Origin: Paracoccaceae bacterium
GTDB lineage: Bacteria; Pseudomonadota; Alphaproteobacteria; Rhodobacterales; Rhodobacteraceae
Assembly: GCA_024742835.1 (NCBI GenBank)
Contig: JANSXS010000006.1
Coordinates: 1-64,000 of the forward strand
DNA length: 64,000 bases
Reading direction: 5' to 3'
Part shown: positions 37,565 through 47,061 of the stretch, one piece after another
Numbering within the stretch: position 1 is the first letter of the stretch
Layout of the letters: the number at the start of each line of letters is the position of its first letter
Made by a program: the position numbers and the translations under genes
Notes under the pieces: model-generated
The model's input: the letters and a program-made list of their open reading frames with translations, nothing else
Told to the model about the DNA's origin: nothing
Databases searched by the model: none

Positions 37565-37816
37565 ATGACGACCCGCACATTTTCACGCAGCAGCCTTAAG
37601 GCCCGGATCGACACGCTGCGCCGTCGTCACCGCGAAATAGACGCTCGTATCACGCGCGAGGAAAGCCGCCCCTCCGCCAATATGCTGCAAATCAAGCAGC
37701 TCAAGCAGGAACGGCTGGGCCTGCGCGACGCAATCCGCATGACACAATCCTTGATGACGCGCCTGCAATCGACTCGAATTCAGTCAAGCTGGCAGTCGCA
37801 ATTTCACTCGGGGTAA
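37565..37816 (+). CDS. YdcH family (DUF465) protein
   Basis: An 83-residue helical protein with the DUF465 pattern RIDTLRRRHREIDARI, the Glu-x-x-Arg-Pro motif (EESRP) and IKQLKQERLGLRDAI, forming a helical hairpin. ATG at 37565 follows AGGAGG. Function is not established in the family. A 32-codon frame follows directly. Confidence 0.85.
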   Translation: MTTRTFSRSSLKARIDTLRRRHREIDARITREESRPSANMLQIKQLKQERLGLRDAIRMTQSLMTRLQSTRIQSSWQSQFHSG

Positions 37817-37820
37817 GCCC

Positions 37821-37919
37821 ATGCCGTTTCTTTACTTTTCGCTCATGTCATCGCGGTTTTTCCGCAGCGCCGATCTTGATGATCTGGCAAAAGCACTGAA
37901 CGACCCAACAGATACCTGA
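37821..37919 (+). CDS. Possible 32-residue peptide gene behind ydcH
   Basis: The frame encodes MPFLYFSLMSSRFFRSADLD followed by an acidic tail. It starts 4 bp after the YdcH stop with GGGTAAG just upstream. The hydrophobic start and charged end are compatible with a small membrane-associated peptide, but length alone makes this uncertain. Confidence 0.25.
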   Translation: MPFLYFSLMSSRFFRSADLDDLAKALNDPTDT

Positions 37920-38097
37920 ACCCACGATCCGGCGTACATTTCCCTCCCGTGCGCCGGATCTTCCGGGGCGGGGCAGGCGCGTATCGGTTTCTCATCCTCC
38001 GGTGCCGTGTCTGCCCCCTTTTCGTCGGTTTTGCGTCTTTTCCCCCGTGCCCGCACCGTGGTATGCCACGAGCGAAATCACATGCCGGGGGCCTGAT

Positions 38098-39027
38098 ATG
38101 TCCAACGAAATCCGACTTGCCTTCGCGCATCCGTCCGAACGCGCAGACGCAACCGCGCCAGACGGGCCGCTTGATCGCATTTCCGTCCGCGATCACGAGG
38201 TTGACGTGGAAATCGGCGCGTTTCAGGCGGAACGCGGCATCACGCAGCGGATCGTCTTCAACGTTGTGGTCGAGGTGCGCCCGCTCAGTGGCACGCTTGA
38301 CGATGACGTTGACCGAATCCTCAGCTATGATCGCGTGACCGACGCTATTGCGGCCGAACTGGCGGCGGAGCGACTCAACCTGTTGGAAACATTGGCGGAA
38401 CGCATCGCTGAGCGGATCCTTCTGGAACCACAGGCGGTGCGCACTTTCGTGCGAATCGAAAAGCTGGATCGCGGCCCAGGCGCGCTTGGCGTCGAAATCG
38501 TCCGCTCGGTCGATGACCTAAAGACCAAGCCGGTGACGCACCATCCCGACATCACGCCACATCCTCATGTGGTCTATCTGACGAATTCCGCGATCCGCTC
38601 GCCCAATCTCGCGCGCTGGCTGGACCAGCTTGAGGCCCGCAAGGAACCGGCGATCCTGTGCGTCGGTCATGCAGACGAGGCCAGCCCCAAAACCGGCCAT
38701 CGCATGACCCAACGTCGCGTCGACCTGCTGGCACTGGAACAGAACGCATGGGTTCTGGGCGGGCGCGACGACCGTTGTGTCGTGGTCGGCAGCCGCACAG
38801 AACTGGATTGGGCGATGAAAAACGGCCAGATCAGCGTTTGGGCACCGTCCAAGATCGTTCTGGACGCGGTTGACGGCCCCAAGACCGGCCCGGACGACCC
38901 GATTGCACTTGCCGCATGGTTCGCTGGTCATATGGATGCATCGGACCTGCTTTTGATCGGCGTGGCACCGCCCGCCAATCCGCCCGTGCCGGTGCTGGTC
39001 CAGGATATCGCGCAGTCCGGCCTTTGA
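38098..39027 (+). CDS. folB: Dihydroneopterin aldolase with extra C-terminal domain
   Basis: A 309-residue protein, more than twice the length of ordinary FolB. Residues about 25-140 are the FolB fold (ISVRDHEVDVEIGAFQAERG, ILSYDRVTDAI, LNLLETLAERIAERIL). The rest (from about 165, VVYLTNSAIRSPNLARWLDQ onward) has no motif I recognise but looks globular. FolB cleaves dihydroneopterin to hydroxymethyl-dihydropterin in folate synthesis. folP starts 15 bp downstream, which supports the assignment. Confidence 0.85.
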   Translation: MSNEIRLAFAHPSERADATAPDGPLDRISVRDHEVDVEIGAFQAERGITQRIVFNVVVEVRPLSGTLDDDVDRILSYDRVTDAIAAELAAERLNLLETLAERIAERILLEPQAVRTFVRIEKLDRGPGALGVEIVRSVDDLKTKPVTHHPDITPHPHVVYLTNSAIRSPNLARWLDQLEARKEPAILCVGHADEASPKTGHRMTQRRVDLLALEQNAWVLGGRDDRCVVVGSRTELDWAMKNGQISVWAPSKIVLDAVDGPKTGPDDPIALAAWFAGHMDASDLLLIGVAPPANPPVPVLVQDIAQSGL

Positions 39028-39041
39028 CCAAAGGTACCCTG

Positions 39042-40055
39042 ATGCCCTACTACCGTCCGATTCCCCAAACGGATGCCGCCCGGCCAGATGGTGCCATGTC
39101 TCTGGCGGGGGGATGGTGCTGGTTCGACCGGGTCGAGGAACTGCACCGCGATGCGCCGTCCCGCGTTATTCCCGCCTCGGATCTGTCTGCCGAGCTGCGT
39201 CACACGCTGAGCCGCCCGCGCGCGCCCATCGCCGGGATGGCGTTCAACGCCCCGCGCCTGATGGGCATTCTAAACGTCACGCCCGACAGCTTTTCCGATG
39301 GCGGCGAGCATTTCGGCGCAAATGCGGCCCTGGCCCATGCCGCCAACATGATCGCAGAGGGTGCGGATCTTATTGATATCGGAGGCGAATCCACCCGCCC
39401 CGGCGCGCAGGAAGTATCCACCGACGAGGAAATCCGCCGTACCGCGCCGGTGATTGCCGCCATGCGCGCCGAGCTTGGTTGCACGATTTCCATCGACACG
39501 CGCAAGGCCGCCGTTGCCAAATCCGCGCATGAGGCTGGCGCGGCGCTGGTCAATGATGTGGCCGGGTTTACCTTTGATCCCGCGCTGGCCCCGCTATGTG
39601 CCGCGCGCGCCCTGCCGGTCTGCGTCATGCACGCCCAAGGCACGCCCGACATCATGCAGCGCGATCCGCGCTACGACAACGTGGCGCTGGATGTCTTTGA
39701 TTTTCTGGCCGAACGGATCGCCAAGCTGACCGCTTTGGGCATTCCACACGGGGCGATCATCGTCGATCCCGGCATCGGTTTCGGCAAGACGCTGGAGCAT
39801 AATCTGGTGCTGTTGCGCAATCTGGCGCTGTTTCACGGGCTGGGTTGTCCGATCCTGTTGGGGGCGTCGCGCAAGCGCTTCATCGGTACAATCGGCGGCA
39901 CCGAAGAGGCCCGCAACCGTGCACCCGGCTCTGTGGCCGTGGCCTTGGCCGGGGTCGCCCAAGGGGTTCAGATGCTGCGCGTGCATGATGTGGGTGCCAC
40001 GTCAGAGGCGCTGAAACTCTGGCGCGCCTCGGTTCTTGGTGAAACCGGGCTGTAG
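39042..40055 (+). CDS. folP: Dihydropteroate synthase
   Basis: A 337-residue FolP. LMGILNVTPDSFSDGG (first pterin/Mg loop), DLIDIGGESTRPGA, ISIDTRKAAVA, LVNDVAGF, VDPGIGFGKTLEHN and GASRKRFIG are the classical DHPS blocks, joining p-aminobenzoate to the pterin made after FolB. About 65 residues precede the barrel, longer than E. coli FolP. It forms an operon with the FolB gene. Confidence 0.95.
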   Translation: MPYYRPIPQTDAARPDGAMSLAGGWCWFDRVEELHRDAPSRVIPASDLSAELRHTLSRPRAPIAGMAFNAPRLMGILNVTPDSFSDGGEHFGANAALAHAANMIAEGADLIDIGGESTRPGAQEVSTDEEIRRTAPVIAAMRAELGCTISIDTRKAAVAKSAHEAGAALVNDVAGFTFDPALAPLCAARALPVCVMHAQGTPDIMQRDPRYDNVALDVFDFLAERIAKLTALGIPHGAIIVDPGIGFGKTLEHNLVLLRNLALFHGLGCPILLGASRKRFIGTIGGTEEARNRAPGSVAVALAGVAQGVQMLRVHDVGATSEALKLWRASVLGETGL

Positions 40056-40093
40056 CCCGTCAATGTTCGTTTTGTTCAAGTATTTGGCCGACA

Positions 40094-41071
40094 TCAGGGT
40101 GCATCCCGCGTATTCTGGATGTGTTTTTGATCTTTCACCCGCGCACTGCGCGCAGTGAAAAGCCGCATCAACGCCCCCAACTGGCTTAGCGCGACACCTC
40201 CAAGGATCATGCCCATCCCCAGAAACAAGCTGGGCGGCAAGGCTTCGCTCAACAGCAGCGCGCCAAAGACCACCGACCAGATCGGGACCATGTAATTCAC
40301 GAGGCTCATGAAAACCGGGCCCGCGTCGCGGATGGTCTGTACCAGCAGGATTTGCGCCGCCCCCGTCGGCAGCACGCCAAGATAGATCAGCGCCCAAAGC
40401 GAGGCCGTACCAACGTCCTGCGGCCAGCCCTCGGCCCAAAGCGCATAGGGCGAGAAAACGACTGCCGCCACCGTCAACACCGCCGCGGCAAGTGACAGCC
40501 GGTCCACCTCTGGGCAAAGCCGGGTGAAGATCGTGCCCGTCGCATAGCACAAAGCCGCGCCGACGCAGGCCAGCCGCGCCAGCCATTCCAGGTCCGCGCC
40601 CGTATCGGCAAGCGCCCCTGGCCCGATAAGCACCACCACACCGCATGTGCCGATGACAAAGCCGATCAACCGGCGCAGGTTCAGCCGCTCTCCGGGCACG
40701 AACACATGCGCCAGCGGCAGAACGAATAGCGGCACCACCGCCATCGTCACCCCGGCAAAGCCCGACGCCACCACCTGTTGCCCCCAACTGAGCAGGAAAA
40801 ATGGCAAGGCGTTGGAAAACAGCCCCATCGCGATGATGAACGCCCAAAGTCGGCTCGCCCCCTGTCCAAGCGGGTTTGGCAATCTCCGGCCAGTCACCCG
40901 GCACAGAAACAACAGGAACAGCGCCCCAAGACATAGCCGCGCCGCCACAACGCTCAGCGGCCCGACGCCGTCCAACGCCACGCTGACCGCCATGAAGGAC
41001 GCGCCCCAGATTATGCCGAGTGCTGCGATCCGAAGCCAGTTAATGGCGGAAATTCCAGCCGGTTGCGTCAT
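40094..41071 (-). CDS. DMT-superfamily (EamA) transporter
   Basis: A 325-residue membrane protein with ten predicted helices in two EamA repeats: first repeat from AALGIIWGASFMAVSVAL, second from LACVGAALCYATGTIF; the second ends MILGGVALSQLG. These transporters usually export metabolites such as amino acids. It converges on folP. The substrate is unknown. Confidence 0.88.
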   Translation of the reverse strand: MTQPAGISAINWLRIAALGIIWGASFMAVSVALDGVGPLSVVAARLCLGALFLLFLCRVTGRRLPNPLGQGASRLWAFIIAMGLFSNALPFFLLSWGQQVVASGFAGVTMAVVPLFVLPLAHVFVPGERLNLRRLIGFVIGTCGVVVLIGPGALADTGADLEWLARLACVGAALCYATGTIFTRLCPEVDRLSLAAAVLTVAAVVFSPYALWAEGWPQDVGTASLWALIYLGVLPTGAAQILLVQTIRDAGPVFMSLVNYMVPIWSVVFGALLLSEALPPSLFLGMGMILGGVALSQLGALMRLFTARSARVKDQKHIQNTRDAP

Positions 41072-41174
41072 CCTGGCGTGCCCTCATTGCGCGTAGCGTA
41101 ACGTGTCAAAATGTCCCGATCACCTTGTTGATCGCCGCATCATCCTCAACTTGCCGGGCAGAAAGGAGGCTTTC

Positions 41175-41336
41175 ATGGAACCCTATGCCGTTGCGGGCCT
41201 GTCGCTGATCACGCTGATGATCGTGCTGATCGTGGCCCTGCGCAGCAAACAGAAGACCGAAGAACGCAAAAAAGATCCAGACGCGCCAAAAAGCGCGCTG
41301 GCCAAGGATGGCGATCCGCACCGCCCTGTGGATTGA
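41175..41336 (+). CDS. Small single-span membrane protein, 53 residues
   Basis: The product has one transmembrane helix (about residues 5-22, VAGLSLITLMIVLIVAL) and a charged cytoplasmic tail (RSKQKTEERKKDPDAPKS). The ATG has AGGAGG at ideal spacing and a terminator follows, which supports a real gene. It resembles cytochrome-oxidase-assembly-type small proteins only in form; no family is claimed. Confidence 0.65.
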   Translation: MEPYAVAGLSLITLMIVLIVALRSKQKTEERKKDPDAPKSALAKDGDPHRPVD

Positions 41337-41346
41337 TCCAAACGAC

Positions 41347-41374
41347 AAAGAGCCGGGGACAGCCCCGGCTCTTT
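41347..41374. terminator. Bidirectional terminator between the small membrane protein gene and ilvC
   Basis: A 12-bp perfect stem (41347-41358 with 41363-41374) with a 4-base loop. It is followed by GCCTTTT on the plus strand; on the minus strand the ilvC transcript meets it 24 bp past the stop. Confidence 0.85.
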
Positions 41375-41397
41375 GCCTTTTCCCAAAGGCCGCGGCC

Positions 41398-42999
<1,602 letters not shown>

Positions 43000-43003
<4 letters not shown>

Positions 43004-43470
43004 GCCGACCCGCAGCGGAGCTTGATACCATCGACCGCCAGATCCTGCGTGAACTGTCACATGACGCCACGCAATCGGCGGGCGCGCTTGGCCGCAAACT
43101 TGCCCTTAGCCAACCTTCGGCGTGGCGGCGCATCCAGAAACTGCGCGAGGCGGGGATTCTGAAAGGCCAGCGGCTTGATCTTGACAAAGAGCGGCTTGGC
43201 TTTGGGGTGACGGTGTTTCTGGGGCTGAAGCTGGCCACCAAGGGCCGTGTCAGCCTTCAGGATTTCGAACGCGCCGTGACCGCCATCCCCGAGGTGCAGA
43301 CGGTGGAACATATCCTTGGGCTTTATGATTATCGCCTGCGCGTGGTGGCGCGCGACATTTCCGATTTCGAACGCGTGCTGCGCCGCCGCATCATGACCTT
43401 GCCGGGTGTGGGCGATGTCGAGGCCAACGTGCTTTTGTCCGAAGAACGTCGTCCCGGCCCCATTGGCTAA
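43000..43470 (+). CDS. Lrp/AsnC family transcriptional regulator (second of pair)
   Basis: A 156-residue Lrp-type regulator with HTH (ELDTIDRQILRELSHDATQS, LALSQPSAWRRIQKLREAGIL) and RAM domain (VQTVEHILGLYDYRLRVVA). Start and stop overlap (ATGA) shows translational coupling with the preceding lrp gene, suggesting that the two proteins form hetero-oligomers or act on the same targets. Confidence 0.9.
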
Positions 43471-43641
43471 GGCGTTGCGCCTGTCATGGACGTTTCAGGT
43501 TAAAGGCCGGGCGCTTGCATCGCCCCGGAATACCATCGTATGCGAGTATACCAAAGTATTCATTAAAAACAACATCTTATGACAAGGCGACATGCCGGGT
43601 ATGCACAATCGGGGGCTTTCCCATTCCGGCGAAACGGGTCA

Positions 43642-43657
43642 TTCTGCACCGCAGCAA
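43642..43657. promoter_or_regulatory. PhaR-like operator upstream of a secreted protein gene
   Basis: The 16-mer TTCTGCACCGCAGCAA is identical to 6453-6468 in the phaP promoter and contains CTGC-N3-GCAG. It lies 71 bp before the ATG at 43729. An exact 16-base match is very unlikely by chance in 64 kb. Confidence 0.6.
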
Positions 43658-43728
43658 TTCTACCGTGACGCAAACGCGCGCCGCTCTGTCCGATGCCCGT
43701 GACCGCACGAAAACAAATGAGGTAAATC

Positions 43729-44073
43729 ATGAAAATCACTTTTGCAGCCGCTCTTCTTGCCCTGACCGCTGGCCATGCTGTCGCAGGCGACATCACACTC
43801 ACCCAAGCAAAAGCCGGATCGTCGCTACATACCGGAAATCTCGACATGAATGTCTACTGGACAGCAGATGAAGCGGCGTATGAGGTCGTGGCGACCTATG
43901 TCACCAAAGACGCCCCGGCAAAGATCAACCGCCTGCGTATGCATCTTGCAGAGGGTGATCGCGCGTCCTTTGGCCTGCCCGGTGTGCAGGGGCGGATGTT
44001 CACCTTTGCCCGCAACGGCGGCACAGTTTCCGTTGAGGCCGCCCGCGTGGGCGTAGATATCGCCAGCCGTTAA
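43729..44073 (+). CDS. Small secreted protein of unknown function
   Basis: A 114-residue protein with a clean signal peptide (residues 1-19, ALTAGHAVAG) and a beta-rich mature part (DMNVYWTADEAAYEVVATYV, GRMFTFARNGGTVSVEAARV). No Cys in the mature chain and no known motif. The ATG has GAGGT upstream and a strong terminator follows, so it is a single-gene unit. The PhaR-like operator upstream hints at a link with carbon storage. Confidence 0.75.
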   Translation: MKITFAAALLALTAGHAVAGDITLTQAKAGSSLHTGNLDMNVYWTADEAAYEVVATYVTKDAPAKINRLRMHLAEGDRASFGLPGVQGRMFTFARNGGTVSVEAARVGVDIASR

Positions 44074-44104
44074 GGGTTTGAGCGTATCGCGATACAAGAC
44101 CCCG

Positions 44105-44134
44105 AACCGCGGCATTGCTGTGCCGCGGTTTTTT
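44105..44134 (+). terminator. Rho-independent terminator of the secreted protein gene
   Basis: A 10-bp perfect stem (44105-44114 with 44121-44130), 6-base loop, and a six-T run beginning in the stem end. It lies 31 bp past the stop. Confidence 0.92.
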
Positions 44135-44148
44135 CTTGGCGCACAGTC

Positions 44149-45351
44149 TTAGCCGCGGGCACCAAGCCCAAGCTGCATCAGGGTCTTGCGCACCGGGGCC
44201 ATGGCGTAGAGCGCATTCAAGCCCATCGCACGGGCATCGCGCAGCGCGGGCGTGGCCAGCATGGAGGTACGGTTGAGCAGGTCGATACCCGTCACCCGCC
44301 CGTTGATCTCCCAATGGCGACGGCGGTGATAGGTGCGCAGCATCTCTGCCTCGCCCAGCTTCTCGGGGGCCGCGCGCGCCAGTTCCAGAAGCACGTGCAT
44401 GTCGCCAAGGCTCATGTTCAAACCCTGCGCGCCGATGGGCGGGACCACATGCGCGGCCTCTGCCACCAGCGCCACGCGCGTCGACCACATCCGCTCGGCA
44501 AGCTGGCTGATGATCGGCCAGATGGTGCGGCGCGAAGCAAGGGTGAGCGGCCCGAAAAGGTGACAGGAGCGTGTGCTCATTTCCGCCTCGAAAGCGGCAA
44601 TGTCGAGATCCGCCAGCCGTTGCGCCTCTGGCCCCTGTTCCATCCAGACCACGGCCGAGGATGGCCGCCCGTCATGGTCGGGCAGCGGCACCAGCGTAAA
44701 CGGCCCGCCAGAGCGGTGGATCTCTGTCGAGACATTCTCATGCGGGATCGGATGGGTGACAGCAAAGGCCAGTGCCTTTTGCCCGTAGCGTGTCGTCTTG
44801 ACGGGCACGCCAGCCGCCTGCCGCATTGCCGAATTGCGCCCATCGGCGGCAATCAACAGACGACAGCACAGCCGTGTGCCGTCACTCAGCCCGACACGGG
44901 CCTCTGTCTCGCGGGTGAACAGCGTCGCGGCGGATGTGCCGGGCCGGAAGTCCACATTCGGCAGGGTCGCGATCTGCGCCACCAGTTCGCGGCGCAACAA
45001 CCAGTTGGGCAGGTTCCAGCCAAAGGGCTTGTCGGAAATGTCCTGTGATTCGAAATCCTTGACCACCCGTGGTTCGGGCCGCTCTCCGCCCGCATCGACG
45101 ATTCGCATCGTCCGCAAAGGCGCCGCGTGTGGATCCAGCCGCGCCCAGATGCCCGCCGCCTCCAGCATGGCCTGCGCCGGTTGCAAGATCGCCGTCGTGC
45201 GCAGATCAGAGCCGTCGGCGTCCCGTTCGGTCACGGGCGGCGTCGGGTCCACGCAAACCACGCTGAACCCGGCCTGACCGAACAGCGCCGCTGCCGACAG
45301 GCCGGCAACGCCCCCACCGGCAATCACGATATCGCAGTCGAACCGGGTCAT
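44149..45351 (-). CDS. UbiH/UbiF/COQ6-family FAD-dependent hydroxylase
   Basis: A 400-residue flavin monooxygenase. The N-terminal GxGxxG (IVIAGGGVAGLSAAALFGQ), the middle LIAADGRNSAMRQAAG and the C-terminal RVALVAEAAHVVPPIGAQGLNMSLGD are the UbiH-family blocks; note Ala in place of the more usual Gly-Asp in the GDAAH motif (VAEAAH). Members hydroxylate the ubiquinone ring. Which ring position is modified cannot be told from sequence alone. Confidence 0.9.
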   Translation of the reverse strand: MTRFDCDIVIAGGGVAGLSAAALFGQAGFSVVCVDPTPPVTERDADGSDLRTTAILQPAQAMLEAAGIWARLDPHAAPLRTMRIVDAGGERPEPRVVKDFESQDISDKPFGWNLPNWLLRRELVAQIATLPNVDFRPGTSAATLFTRETEARVGLSDGTRLCCRLLIAADGRNSAMRQAAGVPVKTTRYGQKALAFAVTHPIPHENVSTEIHRSGGPFTLVPLPDHDGRPSSAVVWMEQGPEAQRLADLDIAAFEAEMSTRSCHLFGPLTLASRRTIWPIISQLAERMWSTRVALVAEAAHVVPPIGAQGLNMSLGDMHVLLELARAAPEKLGEAEMLRTYHRRRHWEINGRVTGIDLLNRTSMLATPALRDARAMGLNALYAMAPVRKTLMQLGLGARG

Positions 45352-45373
45352 GTGTCTGCTATCCGATCGTTTT

Positions 45374-45565
45374 TCAGCCGCGCGAAATCCATATCAGCAT
45401 ACCCATCAGGACCGGCACCATGACCACCGCCGGGATATAAAGCCCGGGCACGCCCCAGATCACGATGCTGCCGCCCCAGGCGGCCAAGGCAAGGATGACG
45501 ACAAGCAATATATGCATCGCCTGCTTTGCTTCGATTTTTCGTTCTTCTTCCGTTTGCGGTGCCAT
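45374..45565 (-). CDS. Small two-span membrane protein, 63 residues
   Basis: The product has a charged N-terminus (PQTEEERKIEAKQA) and two hydrophobic helices (residues 18-38 and 43-60). It lies 22 bp upstream of the ubiquinone hydroxylase gene on the same strand and may be co-transcribed. No family recognised. Confidence 0.65.
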   Translation of the reverse strand: MAPQTEEERKIEAKQAMHILLVVILALAAWGGSIVIWGVPGLYIPAVVMVPVLMGMLIWISRG

Positions 45566-45645
45566 TTCGAGCCCTCGTTGTCTTTTGCGGTGCCCTTAGA
45601 CACGTCATCCGCAGCGGCGGCAAAGCTGCAATTCGCCGCAGCCTG

Positions 45646-46290
45646 TCAAACAAGGCGCGACAGAAATTCGGTCAGGTCAGACGTGTGATGGTGGATATGG
45701 TCGGCGGCAAAGGCATCGGGCGCAACATGGACCGTGCGCATCCCCATCTCGTGCGGTGCGGCAAGGTTGCGCGGCTCGTCCTCGAACATCGCCGCATGCT
45801 GTGGGGTCACACCACTTTGGCGAAAGATGCTGTCAAAGGCGGCGCGCTCCGGCTTGGGACGGTAGCCCGCGTTCTCGACACCGTAAAGCGCATCGAACAC
45901 CCCCGACAGCCCGCGCCGGTCCACCACGCGCGCGGCGTAGCTGGCGGTTCCGTTGGTATAGACGATCTTGCGCCCCGGCAGCGCCCGGATGCGCGCTGCC
46001 AGATCGGCATCCGGGTCAAGATGATCCAGCGAGATGTCATGCACGATTTCCAGAAACGGGCCGGGATCAAGATCATGCTCGGCCATCAGCCCCGCAAGCG
46101 TCGTGCCGTGCTGCTGCCAGTAGCGGTCACGCAGGGTGCCCGCCTTGGCGCGGTCAATGCGCAACATGTTCATCACGAAAAGCGTCATGCGCGCGTCGAC
46201 CTGATCGAACAGCCGCGCCGCGGGCGGATAAAGCGTGTTGTCCAGATCGAACACCCAATCCGTCACATGGGCGAAATGCTGTTTGGGCAT
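45646..46290 (-). CDS. HAD-superfamily pyrimidine 5'-nucleotidase
   Basis: A 214-residue HAD hydrolase. The nucleophile motif WVFDLDNTLYPP, motif II IVYTNGTASYA, motif III Lys in KPERAAFDSI and the acidic motif IV (AAMFEDEPRNL) are all present and match the SDT1/PpnN-like pyrimidine nucleotidase group. ATG at 46290 removes a non-conserved extension. It is divergent from the GntR gene. Confidence 0.9.
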   Translation of the reverse strand: MPKQHFAHVTDWVFDLDNTLYPPAARLFDQVDARMTLFVMNMLRIDRAKAGTLRDRYWQQHGTTLAGLMAEHDLDPGPFLEIVHDISLDHLDPDADLAARIRALPGRKIVYTNGTASYAARVVDRRGLSGVFDALYGVENAGYRPKPERAAFDSIFRQSGVTPQHAAMFEDEPRNLAAPHEMGMRTVHVAPDAFAADHIHHHTSDLTEFLSRLV

Positions 46291-46410
46291 CGTTTGTCTG
46301 GTCCTTTTCCACGTGCACCGCGACACCCTGTACAAAGGTCTGGGCTTGAACCTTCCTGTTCAGGCTGGATACTGTCGCGCATCTTGCAGGTTGTAACGAC
46401 AGGGAACCCG

Positions 46411-47061
46411 ATGACCATAGCCGCGCCACAAAAAGACGCCTATACGCTTATTCTTGAGGCGATCGACATGGGCACCTACAAGCCCGGCGACCGTTTGGTC
46501 GAAAGCGATCTGGCCGAACGCTTTGGCGTGTCGCGCACACCGATCCGCGAGGCGCTTCAGCGGCTGGAAACCCAATCGCTTTTGACGCGCGACGGGCGCA
46601 GCCTGATCGTGGCCTCGCTGGATCACAACCAGCTGGCGGAACTTTACGTGGTGCGCGCAGAGCTTGAAGGGCTTGCCGCCAATCTTGCCGCCCGCCACGC
46701 CACCGAAGAAGAGGTCCGCGTGCTGCGCGACATGGTCGAAAGCGATCACACGCTCAAGGCCGACCCCACCGCGATGGCCCGCGCCAACCGGCGCTTTCAC
46801 AAACAGATTCACCTGGCCTCGCATAACAGATTTCTGGTGCAGCAGCTTGATCTGGTGCATCGCTCGATGGCGCTGATGGCCACCACGTCGCTCGCCGCCG
46901 ATGGTCGGCCCGAGGATGCGCTTGCCGAACATGACGCGATTGTCACCGCCATCGAGAACCGCGATGCCGACGCCGCCGGGGAGGCACTGCGCGCGCATAT
47001 CTCGAAGGCGTTCGTGACCCGGCTGAAGCTCGATTCAGGTGAGCTTGGCAGCGTTGTCTGA
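46411..47061 (+). CDS. GntR-family regulator with FCD domain
   Basis: A 216-residue FadR-type GntR regulator: winged helix at residues 8-75 (YKPGDRLVESDLAERFGVSR) and an all-helical FCD effector domain with probable metal ligands (RRFHKQIHLASHN, DALAEHDAIVTAI). The ATG at 46411 is preferred; the frame is open far upstream but there it only mirrors the nucleotidase gene. The 3' end overlaps the glycosyltransferase gene by 27 bp in convergent orientation. Confidence 0.9.
   Translation: MTIAAPQKDAYTLILEAIDMGTYKPGDRLVESDLAERFGVSRTPIREALQRLETQSLLTRDGRSLIVASLDHNQLAELYVVRAELEGLAANLAARHATEEEVRVLRDMVESDHTLKADPTAMARANRRFHKQIHLASHNRFLVQQLDLVHRSMALMATTSLAADGRPEDALAEHDAIVTAIENRDADAAGEALRAHISKAFVTRLKLDSGELGSVV

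Noticed and set aside
45526-46410. An N-terminal extension of the GntR gene by about 295 codons
   Set aside because: The extension is antisense to the HAD nucleotidase gene; the regulator begins normally at 46411.
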